A stretch of DNA of 62,038 nt, taken from positions 1 to 62,038 of the IMG/VR virus record IMGVR_UViG_3300020207_000023. One strand, written 5' to 3'. The position numbers and the translations under genes are program-made. The DNA comes from a virus. Shown here in pieces: positions 1 to 8,161 of this stretch. Position 1 is the stretch's first letter. Each line of letters opens with the position of its first letter. A model generated the notes under the pieces. It did not search any database. It saw only the letters and a program-made list of their open reading frames with translations, and was not told where the DNA came from.

Positions 1-103
1 TGGCTACATACTGTGCCAGTGTAAATGCGGTCGTACTCCCATCACCAGTGAACTGCTGGAATGTGATGTCGCCTACATTTGGGTCTATTCCTATATATGC
101 CAT
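1..103 (-). CDS. Tail fibre, N-terminal fragment (cut by window edge)
   Basis: An ATG at 103 opens a leftward reading frame that runs off the window after 34 codons, beginning MAYIGIDPNVGD. The sequence is identical, base for base, to the first 103 nt of the tail-fibre gene at 60498..61226, and the start resembles that of the fibre at 1631..2662 (MAYIGDKPS). This N-terminal module probably anchors fibres to the tail; that role is inferred from its being shared. The ATG overlaps the stop of the preceding gene (TAATG). The distal, receptor-facing part is not in the window. Confidence 0.75.
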   Translation of the reverse strand, partial: MAYIGIDPNVGDITFQQFTGDGSTTAFTLAQYVA

Positions 104-105
104 TA
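1..105. repeat. 105 bp exact direct repeat, copy 1
   Basis: Bases 1-105 are identical to 61124-61228; the next base on the right differs. The repeat covers the start of two tail-fibre paralogues and the overlapping stop codon of the gene upstream of each. It is not simple terminal redundancy, because 810 bp of unrelated sequence follow the second copy. Confidence 0.95.
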
Positions 106-288
106 GTCGGCTTCCTGTATTGTTAATTCACCCGCCTCAACTTGGCGCATAATTTCTGCGTAGTGGCGGTTGGCTGGGTCAAGGGGGACTATAATGGGTT
201 GGTCGTCAATAGTTGCGACAAGGCTTAAAACCTCATTAGTGTCTGCATCGCGGGTGTATTTAGCCATAGTAATTGTCATTTCATCCAT
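103..288 (-). CDS. Small tail-cluster protein, unknown function
   Basis: Sixty-one residues, charged, with no signal peptide or membrane segment. The ATG at 288 has a GGAG ribosome-binding site 8 nt upstream. The stop overlaps the start of the truncated tail-fibre gene by one base, and the receptor-binding candidate 291..1337 ends just upstream. This is the slot that holds a tail-assembly-chaperone-like gene (61226..61615) in front of the other copy of the same fibre module, so a fibre accessory role is possible. No homology is recognised. Confidence 0.6.
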   Translation of the reverse strand: MDEMTITMAKYTRDADTNEVLSLVATIDDQPIIVPLDPANRHYAEIMRQVEAGELTIQEAD

Positions 289-290
289 AA

Positions 291-1337
291 TTACAACTCC
301 GCATCCGCAGTAACCGACCCCTCTGGTCGGTCTATATAGATATACTCGTTCGTAGCAAAAAATCTTGAGTTAAACTTAAAACAGTCCTGTGTAGCCACAG
401 TTTGAAAGTCTCTTGTTACCCACGGAGTGCCTGATATATTAGTGCTGTAATTAACGAAAGTTATCGTAGGAACGGCTCTTTTTCTGACTTTATAATGCGG
501 GACACATTGCCTATTTTCATGCGACCACCCACCAAAAGTTCCCGCATGGCAACCGTCCATAGTGTATAAAAGCTCATAATACCTCTGACAGAGCGCAAGC
601 TCTTCACCAAAGCTACGGTGTTCAAACGGCGTGGCCTGAGAGCCGAGTTCAACTTGCCAGCCTGTTACAAAAAACTCGTTATCTGTACTCGACAAGAAAT
701 TAACTTGGTTAGAAGTTGCCACAACATTGCTTGAGTTCCATTGATTTGCGGTTCCTTGGTAAGTGCTTCCAATTGATAAAGTAATTTGATGAATTGACCC
801 AGTTCCATTAGTGGTCAACCAAGTGCCGCTTGTATCACCCGGAATCGTAAATGATACTCTTTCCCATACATCTGCGGAAGTTAAACTAAACTCTTTTATG
901 TATGCCCTGTCGACGTCATTGTTCCTGACAGAATAACAAAATGTACCTGTTAAATTAGACTTGGCGTAAAAAGATATTGTGATAGATTTTGCACCTGACG
1001 TGCCATATCCTAAAACAGCATGGTTGTACCCCTCTATCTTGTGAGAGAGTGTTAAATATTGACCAGCAGCAATAGTTCCATCAATAGTGGTACAATCAAA
1101 TTTCATGCTTTGGGTAAAACCCTCGCCACTTGGAACAGTGGTGTCTTGTGTAATAGTAGTAGCACCATCGTTACCATTAAAAATGAGCATCCTGTCTAAT
1201 GAGTAAGTACCATCAGCAGGGTTTGCAAATGACGTCCCCCGCTGTGCCACTTGCATCGCACCATTGATAATAAGGTTCCGCCGACCATGTACGGCGGTAT
1301 CAGCGAAACTGGCATTATTAACAGTGCTAATCGGCAT
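291..1337 (-). CDS. Receptor-binding / tail fibre tip protein candidate
   Basis: 348 residues. The N-terminus contains RRNLIINGAMQVAQRG (about residues 19-34), a signature I associate with phage tail-fibre and carbohydrate-binding tip proteins. A predicted all-beta region rich in Ser, Thr, Gly and Asn follows, with FFVTGWQVELGSQATPFE near residues 223-240, typical of carbohydrate-binding-like beta sandwiches. It lies in the left tail-fibre cluster between two small accessory genes. A role in host recognition is inferred; the ligand is unknown. Confidence 0.65.
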   Translation of the reverse strand: MPISTVNNASFADTAVHGRRNLIINGAMQVAQRGTSFANPADGTYSLDRMLIFNGNDGATTITQDTTVPSGEGFTQSMKFDCTTIDGTIAAGQYLTLSHKIEGYNHAVLGYGTSGAKSITISFYAKSNLTGTFCYSVRNNDVDRAYIKEFSLTSADVWERVSFTIPGDTSGTWLTTNGTGSIHQITLSIGSTYQGTANQWNSSNVVATSNQVNFLSSTDNEFFVTGWQVELGSQATPFEHRSFGEELALCQRYYELLYTMDGCHAGTFGGWSHENRQCVPHYKVRKRAVPTITFVNYSTNISGTPWVTRDFQTVATQDCFKFNSRFFATNEYIYIDRPEGSVTADAEL

Positions 1338-1342
1338 CTAGA

Positions 1343-1615
1343 TTACTCCGACAAATCTGCTTCCGCTTCGGCTTGCGCTTCTGCCGCAGTCCTTACAACA
1401 CCCAACTCAAAAGCCTGTGCAATCTGGGCATCCTTGCCAGTTGCAATAGCAATTTCATTAGCGTTGCAATGGGCTACCAAAGTCGCCACGATTTCATCGC
1501 CAGCAATTCTGGCACGGTTTGTTACAGCATTATCAGCCCAGTCTTGAGGGCTGAGTGCCGCATATTCCATACACTTGAGTTCAGTGTCTGTTAATTCGAT
1601 TGTGATATTTGGCAT
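1343..1615 (-). CDS. Small tail-fibre accessory protein
   Basis: Ninety residues beginning MPNITIELTDTELKCMEYAA, acidic and predicted mostly helical, ending in an Ala/Glu-rich tail. Proteins of this kind are frequent next to tail fibres in marine phages and may act as fibre assembly factors; I know of no demonstrated function. The gene sits 5 bp downstream of the start-proximal side of 291..1337 in the same leftward operon and 15 bp after the fibre gene 1631..2662. Confidence 0.65.
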   Translation of the reverse strand: MPNITIELTDTELKCMEYAALSPQDWADNAVTNRARIAGDEIVATLVAHCNANEIAIATGKDAQIAQAFELGVVRTAAEAQAEAEADLSE

Positions 1616-1630
1616 TTTATTTACTCCTGT

Positions 1631-2662
1631 TTAGCCTAAAAGCCATCCCATGAACGCACACCGACCTAAATCTAAGGTAAAACTTGTGTTATTATAATTA
1701 ATCACTTGCACATTAACCGTATCATTCGCGGCAAGTTGTAAAAACTGAAAACCAGTGGCGGTCATATACGCCAAACCATAACCAATAGTCATTTCGTTGT
1801 TTTGCCCTACGCCGTTTTTATATAAAGTCATAGCTGGACCTGTTCCAGTTCCTGTTTGAGTCATACGAGCAAAAAACGCGTATGAACCAGCAATCGGGGC
1901 GGTAAAAGTATATGTGGTAGTATTAAACCCAGTATTACGACTACCAAGCGATACTTGATTGGTGAGCTGAAGTGTTTGATAAGCCGAAGTGCCAGACCAA
2001 CTTTGATTGCCACTTCCCCACGCATAAAACGCTGGTTGATACGGCATCGTGATACGACCTGACCCGTCTACAGCCATTCGTGTAGTGCCGCCATCGGTTC
2101 TAAAAATTAAACCCCCGCCTAAACTATTACTGTCTGCGTCAATATAAATATTTCCAGTTGCACCCTCTTGGATAATCTGACCAACTTGACTTCCACTTTG
2201 AAAAAGCGCTATGCCACCATAGTTTGACGACTTATCGAGTGTCAGCCTGTGTGATGTGCTGGGGGATGTTGTGCCAATTCCAACACTATTGTTGGTGCTG
2301 TCAACGTAAAGAGTGTCGGTGTCAACGGTAAGGTCGCCACTAAATGTGCCTGTCGTAGCGGCAAGCGCGGCATTAGGGTCATGTTCCAGCCGTGTTGTGA
2401 CCTCTGCCAACCCACGATAAACCACATATACATTAGCTGTGCCAGCCGAAGGCGCGGCATCAAATGTTAGGGTTGTGCCAGTCGCGGTGTATGACTTACC
2501 AACTCCAGGTTCTTGCTGGATGTTATTAACAAACACCTCAAGGTCTTCGGCAACATTCACAGCACGGTTCAGCGTAAACGCTACCGTTGACCCATCGCCA
2601 TTGAAATACTGGCTGGTGGGGCTGGCTAACGTCTGTGATGGTTTATCGCCTATGTATGCCAT
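1631..2662 (-). CDS. Tail fibre protein with shared N-terminal anchor
   Basis: 343 residues. Residues 1-90 (MAYIGDKPSQTL..., then FTLNRAVNVAEDLEVFVNN and a LTFDAAPSAGTANVYVVYRG segment) match the pattern of the N-terminal domain in 60498..61226. The middle carries the SVGIGTTSPS motif common in phage fibre stalks. The last 130 residues look like a compact beta-rich globular head of C1q-like style. Likely a homotrimeric fibre with a tail-proximal anchor and a distal head; the trimer is inferred from the family. Confidence 0.75.
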   Translation of the reverse strand: MAYIGDKPSQTLASPTSQYFNGDGSTVAFTLNRAVNVAEDLEVFVNNIQQEPGVGKSYTATGTTLTFDAAPSAGTANVYVVYRGLAEVTTRLEHDPNAALAATTGTFSGDLTVDTDTLYVDSTNNSVGIGTTSPSTSHRLTLDKSSNYGGIALFQSGSQVGQIIQEGATGNIYIDADSNSLGGGLIFRTDGGTTRMAVDGSGRITMPYQPAFYAWGSGNQSWSGTSAYQTLQLTNQVSLGSRNTGFNTTTYTFTAPIAGSYAFFARMTQTGTGTGPAMTLYKNGVGQNNEMTIGYGLAYMTATGFQFLQLAANDTVNVQVINYNNTSFTLDLGRCAFMGWLLG

Positions 2663-2670
2663 TTTTTGTC

Positions 2671-3702
2671 CTAAACCGTATATGTGCCAGTGCTTGTATA
2701 TTTAAGAATTTTGTAACTTCCTACCGTTGTAATGGTAGGGGAGCCTGTAGTTGTTCCTGTGTATTTAGATGTAGGAATTTTCAATATGATAACTCCATCG
2801 CCACCATCGCCACCACTATAGCTAGTAGGAGCGTTTGGCATAGAGCCACCACCGCCACCGCCACCAAGGCCATCTGTACCCGCATTGCCCGCGCCGCCAC
2901 TAGCCGCGCCAGCATTACCGCCACCGCCAGAACCACCTGTTCCGACTGTGCCGCCGTTATATGTTCCACCACCACCACCGCCAGCGTATGTTACAGCAGA
3001 GCCTGTGATTGAAGATGACTGTCCTGCGCCGCCATTACCGCCCGCAGAAGTTGTTGCGTTAGCGCCCACTGCTCCAGCGCCCCCGCCCCCACCGCCGGGA
3101 TAGTTGGGAGAAGCGTAGTTAGACGTACCGCCGTCATTACCCTGACCAGCCGTACCAGAACCAGCGGGAGTTCTTCCTCTAGCACTACCACCACCAGAGC
3201 CACCGTCTTGTGCCTCATTCCCATCAGAGCCAGTTGTGGCACCACCAGCACCACCACCGCCACCAGTGGCAGTAACGGTAACAACCCCACTTCCAGTAAT
3301 AGTGCTGTCGTTGCCGTTAGTTCCCCCGCCAGTGTTTCCTGTGCCGCCAGCACCACCAGTCCCCACAGTAAGGGTTATGACTTTACCAGCTGTTATAGCG
3401 ACAGTGTCCGTTACAAGGCCACCAGCACCGCCACCACCAGCACCGCCGCCTGACCCAGAACCTGAAGCTCCACCGCCACCGCCACCAGCGACCACTAGAT
3501 ATTCGATAGAAACGTCATTTGTCTGGTCGCCCACGGCAACCCAATCCGTTCCATCATATACCTCGACAACGCCCAAGGTAGTATTGTATCTCATCATTCC
3601 CGTAACTGGGGAAGACGGTCTTTGGGCGGTCGTCCCAACAGAAAGATTTAGTGAGCCTGTACCTAAATTAAGCTGGTTTGGGCCAACCTTACCTAGCGCC
3701 AT
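2671..3702 (-). CDS. Glycine-rich tail protein
   Basis: 343 residues, of which residues 75-300 are extremely Gly-rich (many runs of GGGGG and GAGG). They are bracketed by an N-terminal segment ending IEYLVVAGGGG and a C-terminal DGVIILKIPTSKY, the typical frame of phage glycine-rich tail domains thought to form polyglycine-II-like bundles. The N-terminus (LNLGTGSLNLSVGTTAQRP) is a common fibre start. GC-rich low complexity creates long spurious reading frames on the opposite strand. An adhesin role is inferred. Confidence 0.75.
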   Translation of the reverse strand: MALGKVGPNQLNLGTGSLNLSVGTTAQRPSSPVTGMMRYNTTLGVVEVYDGTDWVAVGDQTNDVSIEYLVVAGGGGGGASGSGSGGGAGGGGAGGLVTDTVAITAGKVITLTVGTGGAGGTGNTGGGTNGNDSTITGSGVVTVTATGGGGGAGGATTGSDGNEAQDGGSGGGSARGRTPAGSGTAGQGNDGGTSNYASPNYPGGGGGGAGAVGANATTSAGGNGGAGQSSSITGSAVTYAGGGGGGTYNGGTVGTGGSGGGGNAGAASGGAGNAGTDGLGGGGGGGSMPNAPTSYSGGDGGDGVIILKIPTSKYTGTTTGSPTITTVGSYKILKYTSTGTYTV

Positions 3703-4031
3703 TAGCTAATCTCCAGAATAGACATAGTCACATCAGCCGCTGATGCCTGACTTGCTGTCACTTTCAAAACATCAGATGCGTTCATCACAATCTTCTGGTC
3801 ACCGCCACAGGCCACCAAACTTGAGCCGACTGGCACAATCGCGTCTTTCACGATATAGACATTGTCGCCATCGTTGTTTTCCAACTGCACATCTACCGTA
3901 ATGGATACCGTCAGAATGTTAGCCACGTTAAGGCCGATGATTGTTGTTTCTGTTGAAGCGGGGCAAGTATAGATGGTAGCCGGACTCGTTCCCACCGCAG
4001 TATCTGTAAGTGTCTTAAATGAGTTTGCCAT
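3702..4031 (-). CDS. Virion structural protein, unknown
   Basis: 109 residues, predicted all-beta, beginning MANSFKTLTDTAVGT. Its content (TIYTCPASTETTIIGLNVAN, later QLENNDGDNVYIVKDAIVP) is typical of small immunoglobulin-like or decoration-type phage tail proteins. Its stop overlaps the start of the Gly-rich gene by one base, which supports the same transcript. The exact function cannot be assigned from sequence. Confidence 0.65.
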   Translation of the reverse strand: MANSFKTLTDTAVGTSPATIYTCPASTETTIIGLNVANILTVSITVDVQLENNDGDNVYIVKDAIVPVGSSLVACGGDQKIVMNASDVLKVTASQASAADVTMSILEIS

Positions 4032-4034
4032 CTG

Positions 4035-4622
4035 TTACCCCAATGCTATTGCAAACGCCAAAGCGTTTGGATCTTGTTCCGTAAACCCCTGTATATTATC
4101 ACTGGTATCATTGAAAATAATCTGCTCAGCTGGCAAGGTGCAAAATATTGTGCGTGTGCCAGCCGACCAATTAACAGGGGCTTCTGCAAAAGTAAGCACC
4201 GCATTATCTGCTAATGTGACGCTAGTGTCCAAAACAATAGCTGTTTGGCTAGTTACAGTAGCGACATTAACAATGCCAGTTATGCCTGTGCCTGTAACTC
4301 TGTGGCCGACCTGTATCGTGCCACTATTACCATCTACAGCTACATTTGTAGAAGAAGTAACCGCCCCATTTACAGAGGCGGTTGCTGTGCTGGTGTTGGT
4401 ACTTTGTATCGTTTTGGTTCGGGCTAGTGTAGTACCAGACAAAGTGTATGTCCCTAACCCTATTTCAAAATCAGCACCATCTGAGCAAGCGTAATAAGTA
4501 GTATTACCATCCCCGATCTCAGAGAACGCTTCAAAGCCACCCAACGCCCCTGCCAGAGTATAAGCCCCTGTGCCAGTGGTTGTCGTAGTTTCCTTTATGC
4601 GGTCTCTGAGAACTAAGGCCAT
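4035..4622 (-). CDS. Virion structural protein carrying one 62-residue cassette
   Basis: 195 residues. The flanks (MALVLRDRIKETTTTTGTG... and VNWSAGTRTIFCTLPAEQ) resemble a short phage tail or base protein. Residues 84-145 are a copy of a Thr/Val-rich cassette (AVTSSTNVAVDGNSGTI, then VATVTSQTAIVLDT) found twice more in the next gene. Removing it would join STATAS to AEAPVNWS, so it reads as an insertion. The gene overlaps 4622..5668 by one base. Confidence 0.7.
   Translation of the reverse strand: MALVLRDRIKETTTTTGTGAYTLAGALGGFEAFSEIGDGNTTYYACSDGADFEIGLGTYTLSGTTLARTKTIQSTNTSTATASVNGAVTSSTNVAVDGNSGTIQVGHRVTGTGITGIVNVATVTSQTAIVLDTSVTLADNAVLTFAEAPVNWSAGTRTIFCTLPAEQIIFNDTSDNIQGFTEQDPNALAFAIALG
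4188..4373 (-). repeat. 62-codon protein cassette, copy A
   Basis: 186 bp encoding residues 84-145 of the 4035..4622 product. It has the same length as copies B and C and the same framework: GAVTSST, DGNSGTI, VGxxVTGTGI, VATVTSQTA, VLDT, LADN, LTF. The copies differ at many third positions and several residues, so they are not recent duplicates. Confidence 0.85.
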
Positions 4623-5668
4623 TACTTCAACTCAATAGATAGATTACCAGCATTGATGCGGAAGATATCACCTACCGCAAGAGTTTTACTTGCATCTAAC
4701 GCACCTACAAACAAGATGTTACCATCAAATGTTAGAGCCGCGTTATCTGCTAGAGTTACTGCCGTATCTAGGACGATAGCAGTCTGGCTAGTCACGGTAG
4801 CTACCTTTACCTCACCAGTAATGCCAGTGCCTCTCACTCGCTGTCCTACGACGATTGTGCCAGCATTGTTATCTACTGTCACATTTGTAGAAGATGTAAC
4901 TGCACCATCTACAAGTGCAGATGCACGGTTTTTGTCAGCAATAAAGGCATGGGATACAGTGTAAGTAGCAATACCGCTAGAAGCCGCAAACTCAATATTG
5001 TTATCGTTTACGACCTGTTGCTGGTCTGAAATAACCGTATCTCCATTGCTATGCGTGGTTGCTGTAGTGCTTGATGTTCCGCGAGTACAGCCTGTTAGCG
5101 TATTCGTGCCATCAAAAGTCAGCGCAGTATCATCTGCAATAGTGATTGCAGTATCCAATACCAAAGCTGTCTGGCTAGTTACAGTTGCCACTTTTACTGT
5201 GCCACTGATACCTGTGCCTGTCACAATCATACCGACCGTAATAGTCCCGCTATTACCATCTACAGCAAGGCTAGTAGAAGAAGTAACTGCACCATTAGCA
5301 TCTGCGGTAGCCGTGCCATCCTTACCTGTGTAGGTAATCAACTCATCATTAACTTGGATTGTACCAGATGACGGAAAAGCTTCTGCATCAGCAAGGTAAA
5401 ATTCAGTTTGTGAGTTAGTATGGTTTCCAGCCAACGTGGTTACAGATTGCTTCCAACCAGAAGCACTAACCTGTTGCCGATCATAATTGGCATCTTCAGT
5501 TGTGATATTCACCTCAGAAAGCGAACCACTTTCTGCGTGTGTCACACCTGTTGCCAAACCAACATAAATACTATTCCCTAGAGTAGCAAACGACAGGGAA
5601 TCATTTTTGAACAAATAATCTAGAATATGTCGTTCTAGATAGGTTGTTGCCGCATTAGATGTAGCCAT
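4622..5668 (-). CDS. Virion structural protein with two inserted cassettes
   Basis: 348 residues. The N-terminus (TYLERHILDYLFKND) and the module SGTIQVNDELITYTG...LTGCTRGTSSTTATTH recur in other virion proteins here; compare the 53100..55202 product (YTGISGNDFTGCIRGTIS). In this protein a 62-residue cassette (residues 124-185) splits that module. A second copy (253-314) interrupts the segment between FIADKNRA and ILFVGALDASKTLAVGD. Likely tail or neck structural protein; function unknown. Confidence 0.7.
   Translation of the reverse strand: MATSNAATTYLERHILDYLFKNDSLSFATLGNSIYVGLATGVTHAESGSLSEVNITTEDANYDRQQVSASGWKQSVTTLAGNHTNSQTEFYLADAEAFPSSGTIQVNDELITYTGKDGTATADANGAVTSSTSLAVDGNSGTITVGMIVTGTGISGTVKVATVTSQTALVLDTAITIADDTALTFDGTNTLTGCTRGTSSTTATTHSNGDTVISDQQQVVNDNNIEFAASSGIATYTVSHAFIADKNRASALVDGAVTSSTNVTVDNNAGTIVVGQRVRGTGITGEVKVATVTSQTAIVLDTAVTLADNAALTFDGNILFVGALDASKTLAVGDIFRINAGNLSIELK
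4727..4912 (-). repeat. 62-codon protein cassette, copy C
   Basis: 186 bp encoding residues 253-314 of the 4622..5668 product (DGAVTSSTNVTVDNNAGTI ... LADNAALTF). It is inserted just before the C-terminal LFVGALDASKTL segment and has the same length and framework as copies A and B. Confidence 0.85.
5114..5299 (-). repeat. 62-codon protein cassette, copy B
   Basis: 186 bp encoding residues 124-185 of the 4622..5668 product (NGAVTSSTSLAVDGNSGTI ... IADDTALTF). It interrupts the YTG...LTGCTRGT module that is uninterrupted in the 53100..55202 product. Confidence 0.85.
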
Positions 5669-5679
5669 GTTTTTTACTC

Positions 5680-6537
5680 CTAACTTCTTGGCTTATCTGG
5701 TAAACCTCGACGATATGCGTCGCTATTTTCCCGAGCCTCTGCTAAATCTTTAAGGCGAGTCATTTCCTGTATAAAGCGTTGTTCATACAAGGCCATCATA
5801 TCTTGTTCGCCTTTCATGTAAGTATATGCTTCAACGAGAGAACCGTAAAGAAGAGCGTTCGGGGCATTTTCGCCGAGCCATGATGTAGCCGCATTAGAAA
5901 CGACAGCTACCACTACGCCAGTTGCACCACTCGTACCACCTGTAACCGTTTCCCCGACGGAAAATGCCCCAGATAGTGTTGTAGGCGTGTATTCAACTTG
6001 CGCCGCACCGACAACAGCCAGCGTTGCCGAAGCACCGCTAATATTGCCTGTGATAGATTCCCCGACCACAAATGTCCCTGTCAAATTATTTAGAGTAACT
6101 ACAACAGGGATGTTTGTTATGCTTTCGGGGCGATAATAGTAATGAAGCTCTACATTGTAAGCTATATCTGGTGTAGGCGATAAAATAAAATTATCTACAT
6201 CAAATATGCCGTAAAAACGCGGAGTTGCATTACCTGTCACCGTATTGTTGAACTCTTGCAAATAGTTTACATCTTTCAACAATAGGAACTCTTTATAATT
6301 TGGCGTCGTAATCTGCAAAGAAAACGGCGACATATAATCAGTTGGCACAGACAAATAAGGGTTGCCTATAGTAAGCTGGGAAGTAGCATTTTTGCGAAAC
6401 AGCTCAAGATCAACCAGCGTAAAAATACGGTCTTCTGCCCCGCGTACAAACAAAGGCATATTATTTACAAAAGAAGTTTCGTAATTTTCAGTAAAGTCCT
6501 GAACCGCTTGGCTGAGTTGGCTATACGAAAAAGTCAT
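5680..6537 (-). CDS. Head-tail adaptor or tail adaptor protein
   Basis: 285 residues. The start MTFSYSQLSQAVQDFTEN and the helical C-terminus (EAYTYMKGEQDMMALYEQRFIQEM) fit the phage adaptor proteins that sit next to portal or tail-tube proteins in marine podoviruses. The middle (about 148-215) carries two tandem beta repeats of the form LxGxFxVGExxTGxxSGA. Placed immediately downstream of two other neck genes. The adaptor role is inferred from context and resemblance. Confidence 0.6.
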   Translation of the reverse strand: MTFSYSQLSQAVQDFTENYETSFVNNMPLFVRGAEDRIFTLVDLELFRKNATSQLTIGNPYLSVPTDYMSPFSLQITTPNYKEFLLLKDVNYLQEFNNTVTGNATPRFYGIFDVDNFILSPTPDIAYNVELHYYYRPESITNIPVVVTLNNLTGTFVVGESITGNISGASATLAVVGAAQVEYTPTTLSGAFSVGETVTGGTSGATGVVVAVVSNAATSWLGENAPNALLYGSLVEAYTYMKGEQDMMALYEQRFIQEMTRLKDLAEARENSDAYRRGLPDKPRS

Positions 6538-6546
6538 TAGTCACCC

Positions 6547-7047
6547 CTATGGCGATAAAGTGACTGGACCAGCTGACGAGTTTTCGCCGCCACCTTTAAC
6601 ACTGCCGACTGTAGCTGTTCCGCTACTCGCCGTAAAAGTGTATGTATCAGTTCCAGTAACCGTAATAGTGTAGCCTGAAGCGTTTTCAAGCACCGCTTTA
6701 GAAAACCCATCAAACCCTTCCACATCTCTGAATCGAACAACATCACTTGTCGCTCTCCCATGACTCCGCTCGTTTACTGTGATTACATTACTACCAATTC
6801 CTCCAGATAGAAAGGGGTTGGGAGTTAAAAGTCTCGCAGTAGCGGGTTCTGTACGATCAATACGAGGCTGAAATAAAGCCTCTGGGTCAGCAGGGGGGAT
6901 GTTAGGTTCTAGCTGTGGGTGTTTATACTCAAAGCACTCTGGGCATACTTTCAGGCCATTCCACTCAGTCTGCAGACTGCGATAAGGGTATTGAAACCCA
7001 CATCTGTCGCATAGAGCATTAGCGTATGAACCTACTGCATATGCCAT
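6547..7047 (-). CDS. Virion-associated zinc-ribbon protein
   Basis: 166 residues. Residues 13-38 contain two CxxC pairs (CDRCGFQYPYR and KVCPECFE), a probable zinc ribbon. The rest is Pro-rich and then beta-rich with short Thr/Gly repeats (TITVTGTDTYTFTASSGTA). The ATG overlaps the stop of 7047..7727 by one base (TAATG). It is conserved in kind among marine phages next to adaptor genes, but the function is unknown. Confidence 0.65.
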   Translation of the reverse strand: MAYAVGSYANALCDRCGFQYPYRSLQTEWNGLKVCPECFEYKHPQLEPNIPPADPEALFQPRIDRTEPATARLLTPNPFLSGGIGSNVITVNERSHGRATSDVVRFRDVEGFDGFSKAVLENASGYTITVTGTDTYTFTASSGTATVGSVKGGGENSSAGPVTLSP

Positions 7048-7727
7048 TATCTAAACCCATAATAATCCCTGCGAGGTGTTAGCGACAGGTTTGCCCTGTC
7101 TACATCTTCATAAGCGGCACGAGCAAACTCTTCTTCATACGAAGCCTTCAAAAGCTGAGCTCTTTCAGGTGCTTTTTTAATAGACAGGTAGTAAGCCAGA
7201 CCCGCCGCCAAGCAAGGATAGAACCGGAACGGCACTTCCATTGTGTTTTCATAATCATCCGCATCTTCAATGCGGGTAAGCCTATCATAAACAAAAGTAT
7301 ATGCTTGGTCTGGGGTAGGCCAAACATTCAGCACAGGCGTAATAGAACGGTCTATATACCACTGCACAGGCCGTGCTTCATTTAATTTGTTAGGGATATT
7401 TAAGAATTCATCGCGGCTAACCCGCTCTACTTGTATATCAGATTGGGTGCTGAGGCCAGCATTACTCCGTAAAACCGCGCTGAGAGCGTCTACAGTGTCA
7501 TTAGGCAAATTATATTGGTTAGTACCCTGAACTAGACTTACCGTGCTCTGTTGGATCGTCCAGCGGTTCAAACCTCGGTTAGCCCAATCCGCAAACAAAA
7601 GGTTGAGGGAGCGTTTGGCTGTTTTCAGGTCGTAACCAGTCCGGACTTCCAAGCCACACCGCTCATAAGCCTCTTCAATGTAATCCGCTACATCTAGTTC
7701 AAAATTGGTACTGCCTGAAGTAGCCAT
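7047..7727 (-). CDS. Neck / tail tubular-like protein
   Basis: 226 residues, helical at both ends. Residues 10-60 (FELDVADYIEEAYERCGLE, then NLLFADWANRGLNRWTI) and the segment RPVQWYIDRSITPVLNVWP fit the head-tail connector / tail tubular A-like proteins of marine podoviruses. Neighbours are adaptor-like genes on both sides. The assignment is from resemblance and order only. Confidence 0.6.
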   Translation of the reverse strand: MATSGSTNFELDVADYIEEAYERCGLEVRTGYDLKTAKRSLNLLFADWANRGLNRWTIQQSTVSLVQGTNQYNLPNDTVDALSAVLRSNAGLSTQSDIQVERVSRDEFLNIPNKLNEARPVQWYIDRSITPVLNVWPTPDQAYTFVYDRLTRIEDADDYENTMEVPFRFYPCLAAGLAYYLSIKKAPERAQLLKASYEEEFARAAYEDVDRANLSLTPRRDYYGFR

Positions 7728-7735
7728 GCTTTACC

Positions 7736-7882
7736 TCATGCTTTCTTTTTCTTCTTTTTCTTCGGAAACCCTGCCTTCATATTAGCATACGCCGCCTTAG
7801 AAATAGTTGATTTTTTCTTAGAACGAGAAATACCTAGCTTTTTTCGCCTGTTGATATTGGCATATAAACCGCGTTTTGCCAT
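7736..7882 (-). CDS. Small very basic protein
   Basis: Forty-eight residues beginning MAKRGLYANINRRKKLG and ending in a Lys-rich tail (FPKKKKKKKA). I chose the ATG at 7882 because GGAG lies 6 nt upstream; an in-frame ATG at 7927 would add 15 residues. Similar short basic proteins starting RGLYANI are common among marine phage structural genes. Nucleic-acid binding or packaging help is plausible, but the function is unknown. Confidence 0.65.
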   Translation of the reverse strand: MAKRGLYANINRRKKLGISRSKKKSTISKAAYANMKAGFPKKKKKKKA

Positions 7883-7926
7883 GCCTTTCTCCGTTTGTTT
7901 AGACTGCTGGCTTCTGCCAATAGTCA

Positions 7927-8148
7927 TTATTTACCACCTAAACTCAATAACAACGCTACAAATGCGTCACTATTCATAAGACCTGCAAATATAATCCCGC
8001 CGACCAACATCCATTTAGCTTGGAATACCGCCTTTTTAACATCGGTCATATCCGCATGAAGTTCATCAACACGCTTTACAATATGCTTTTGTTGCGTTTT
8101 CCACTCCGTAAATTCAATTTCTAGCTCATGCACACTTTTATCGGCCAC
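7927..8148 (-). CDS. Small protein with C-terminal membrane segment
   Basis: About 73 residues from a GTG at 8148 that has AAAGGG 8 nt upstream. The frame stays open further upstream, but that part overlaps the well-formed gene 8162..8446 and is rejected. The order is an amphipathic helical or coiled-coil region (VHELEIEFTEWKTQQKHIVK) and then one transmembrane segment (WMLVGGIIFAGLM). This shape is seen in phage hemolysin XhlA-like or lysis accessory proteins; the role is uncertain. Confidence 0.55.
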   Translation of the reverse strand: MADKSVHELEIEFTEWKTQQKHIVKRVDELHADMTDVKKAVFQAKWMLVGGIIFAGLMNSDAFVALLLSLGGK

Positions 8149-8161
8149 GAAATACACCCTT

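Noticed and set aside
2885-3709. Long plus-strand Pro-rich reading frames
   Set aside because: They are the antisense of the Gly-rich tail gene and arise from its GGN codon repeats.
5114-5299. Cassettes as inteins
   Set aside because: They lack splice-junction residues and are much shorter than inteins; they read as inserted beta domains.
6537-6761. 74-codon minus frame inside 6547..7047
   Set aside because: Shadow of the zinc-ribbon gene, with no start signal.
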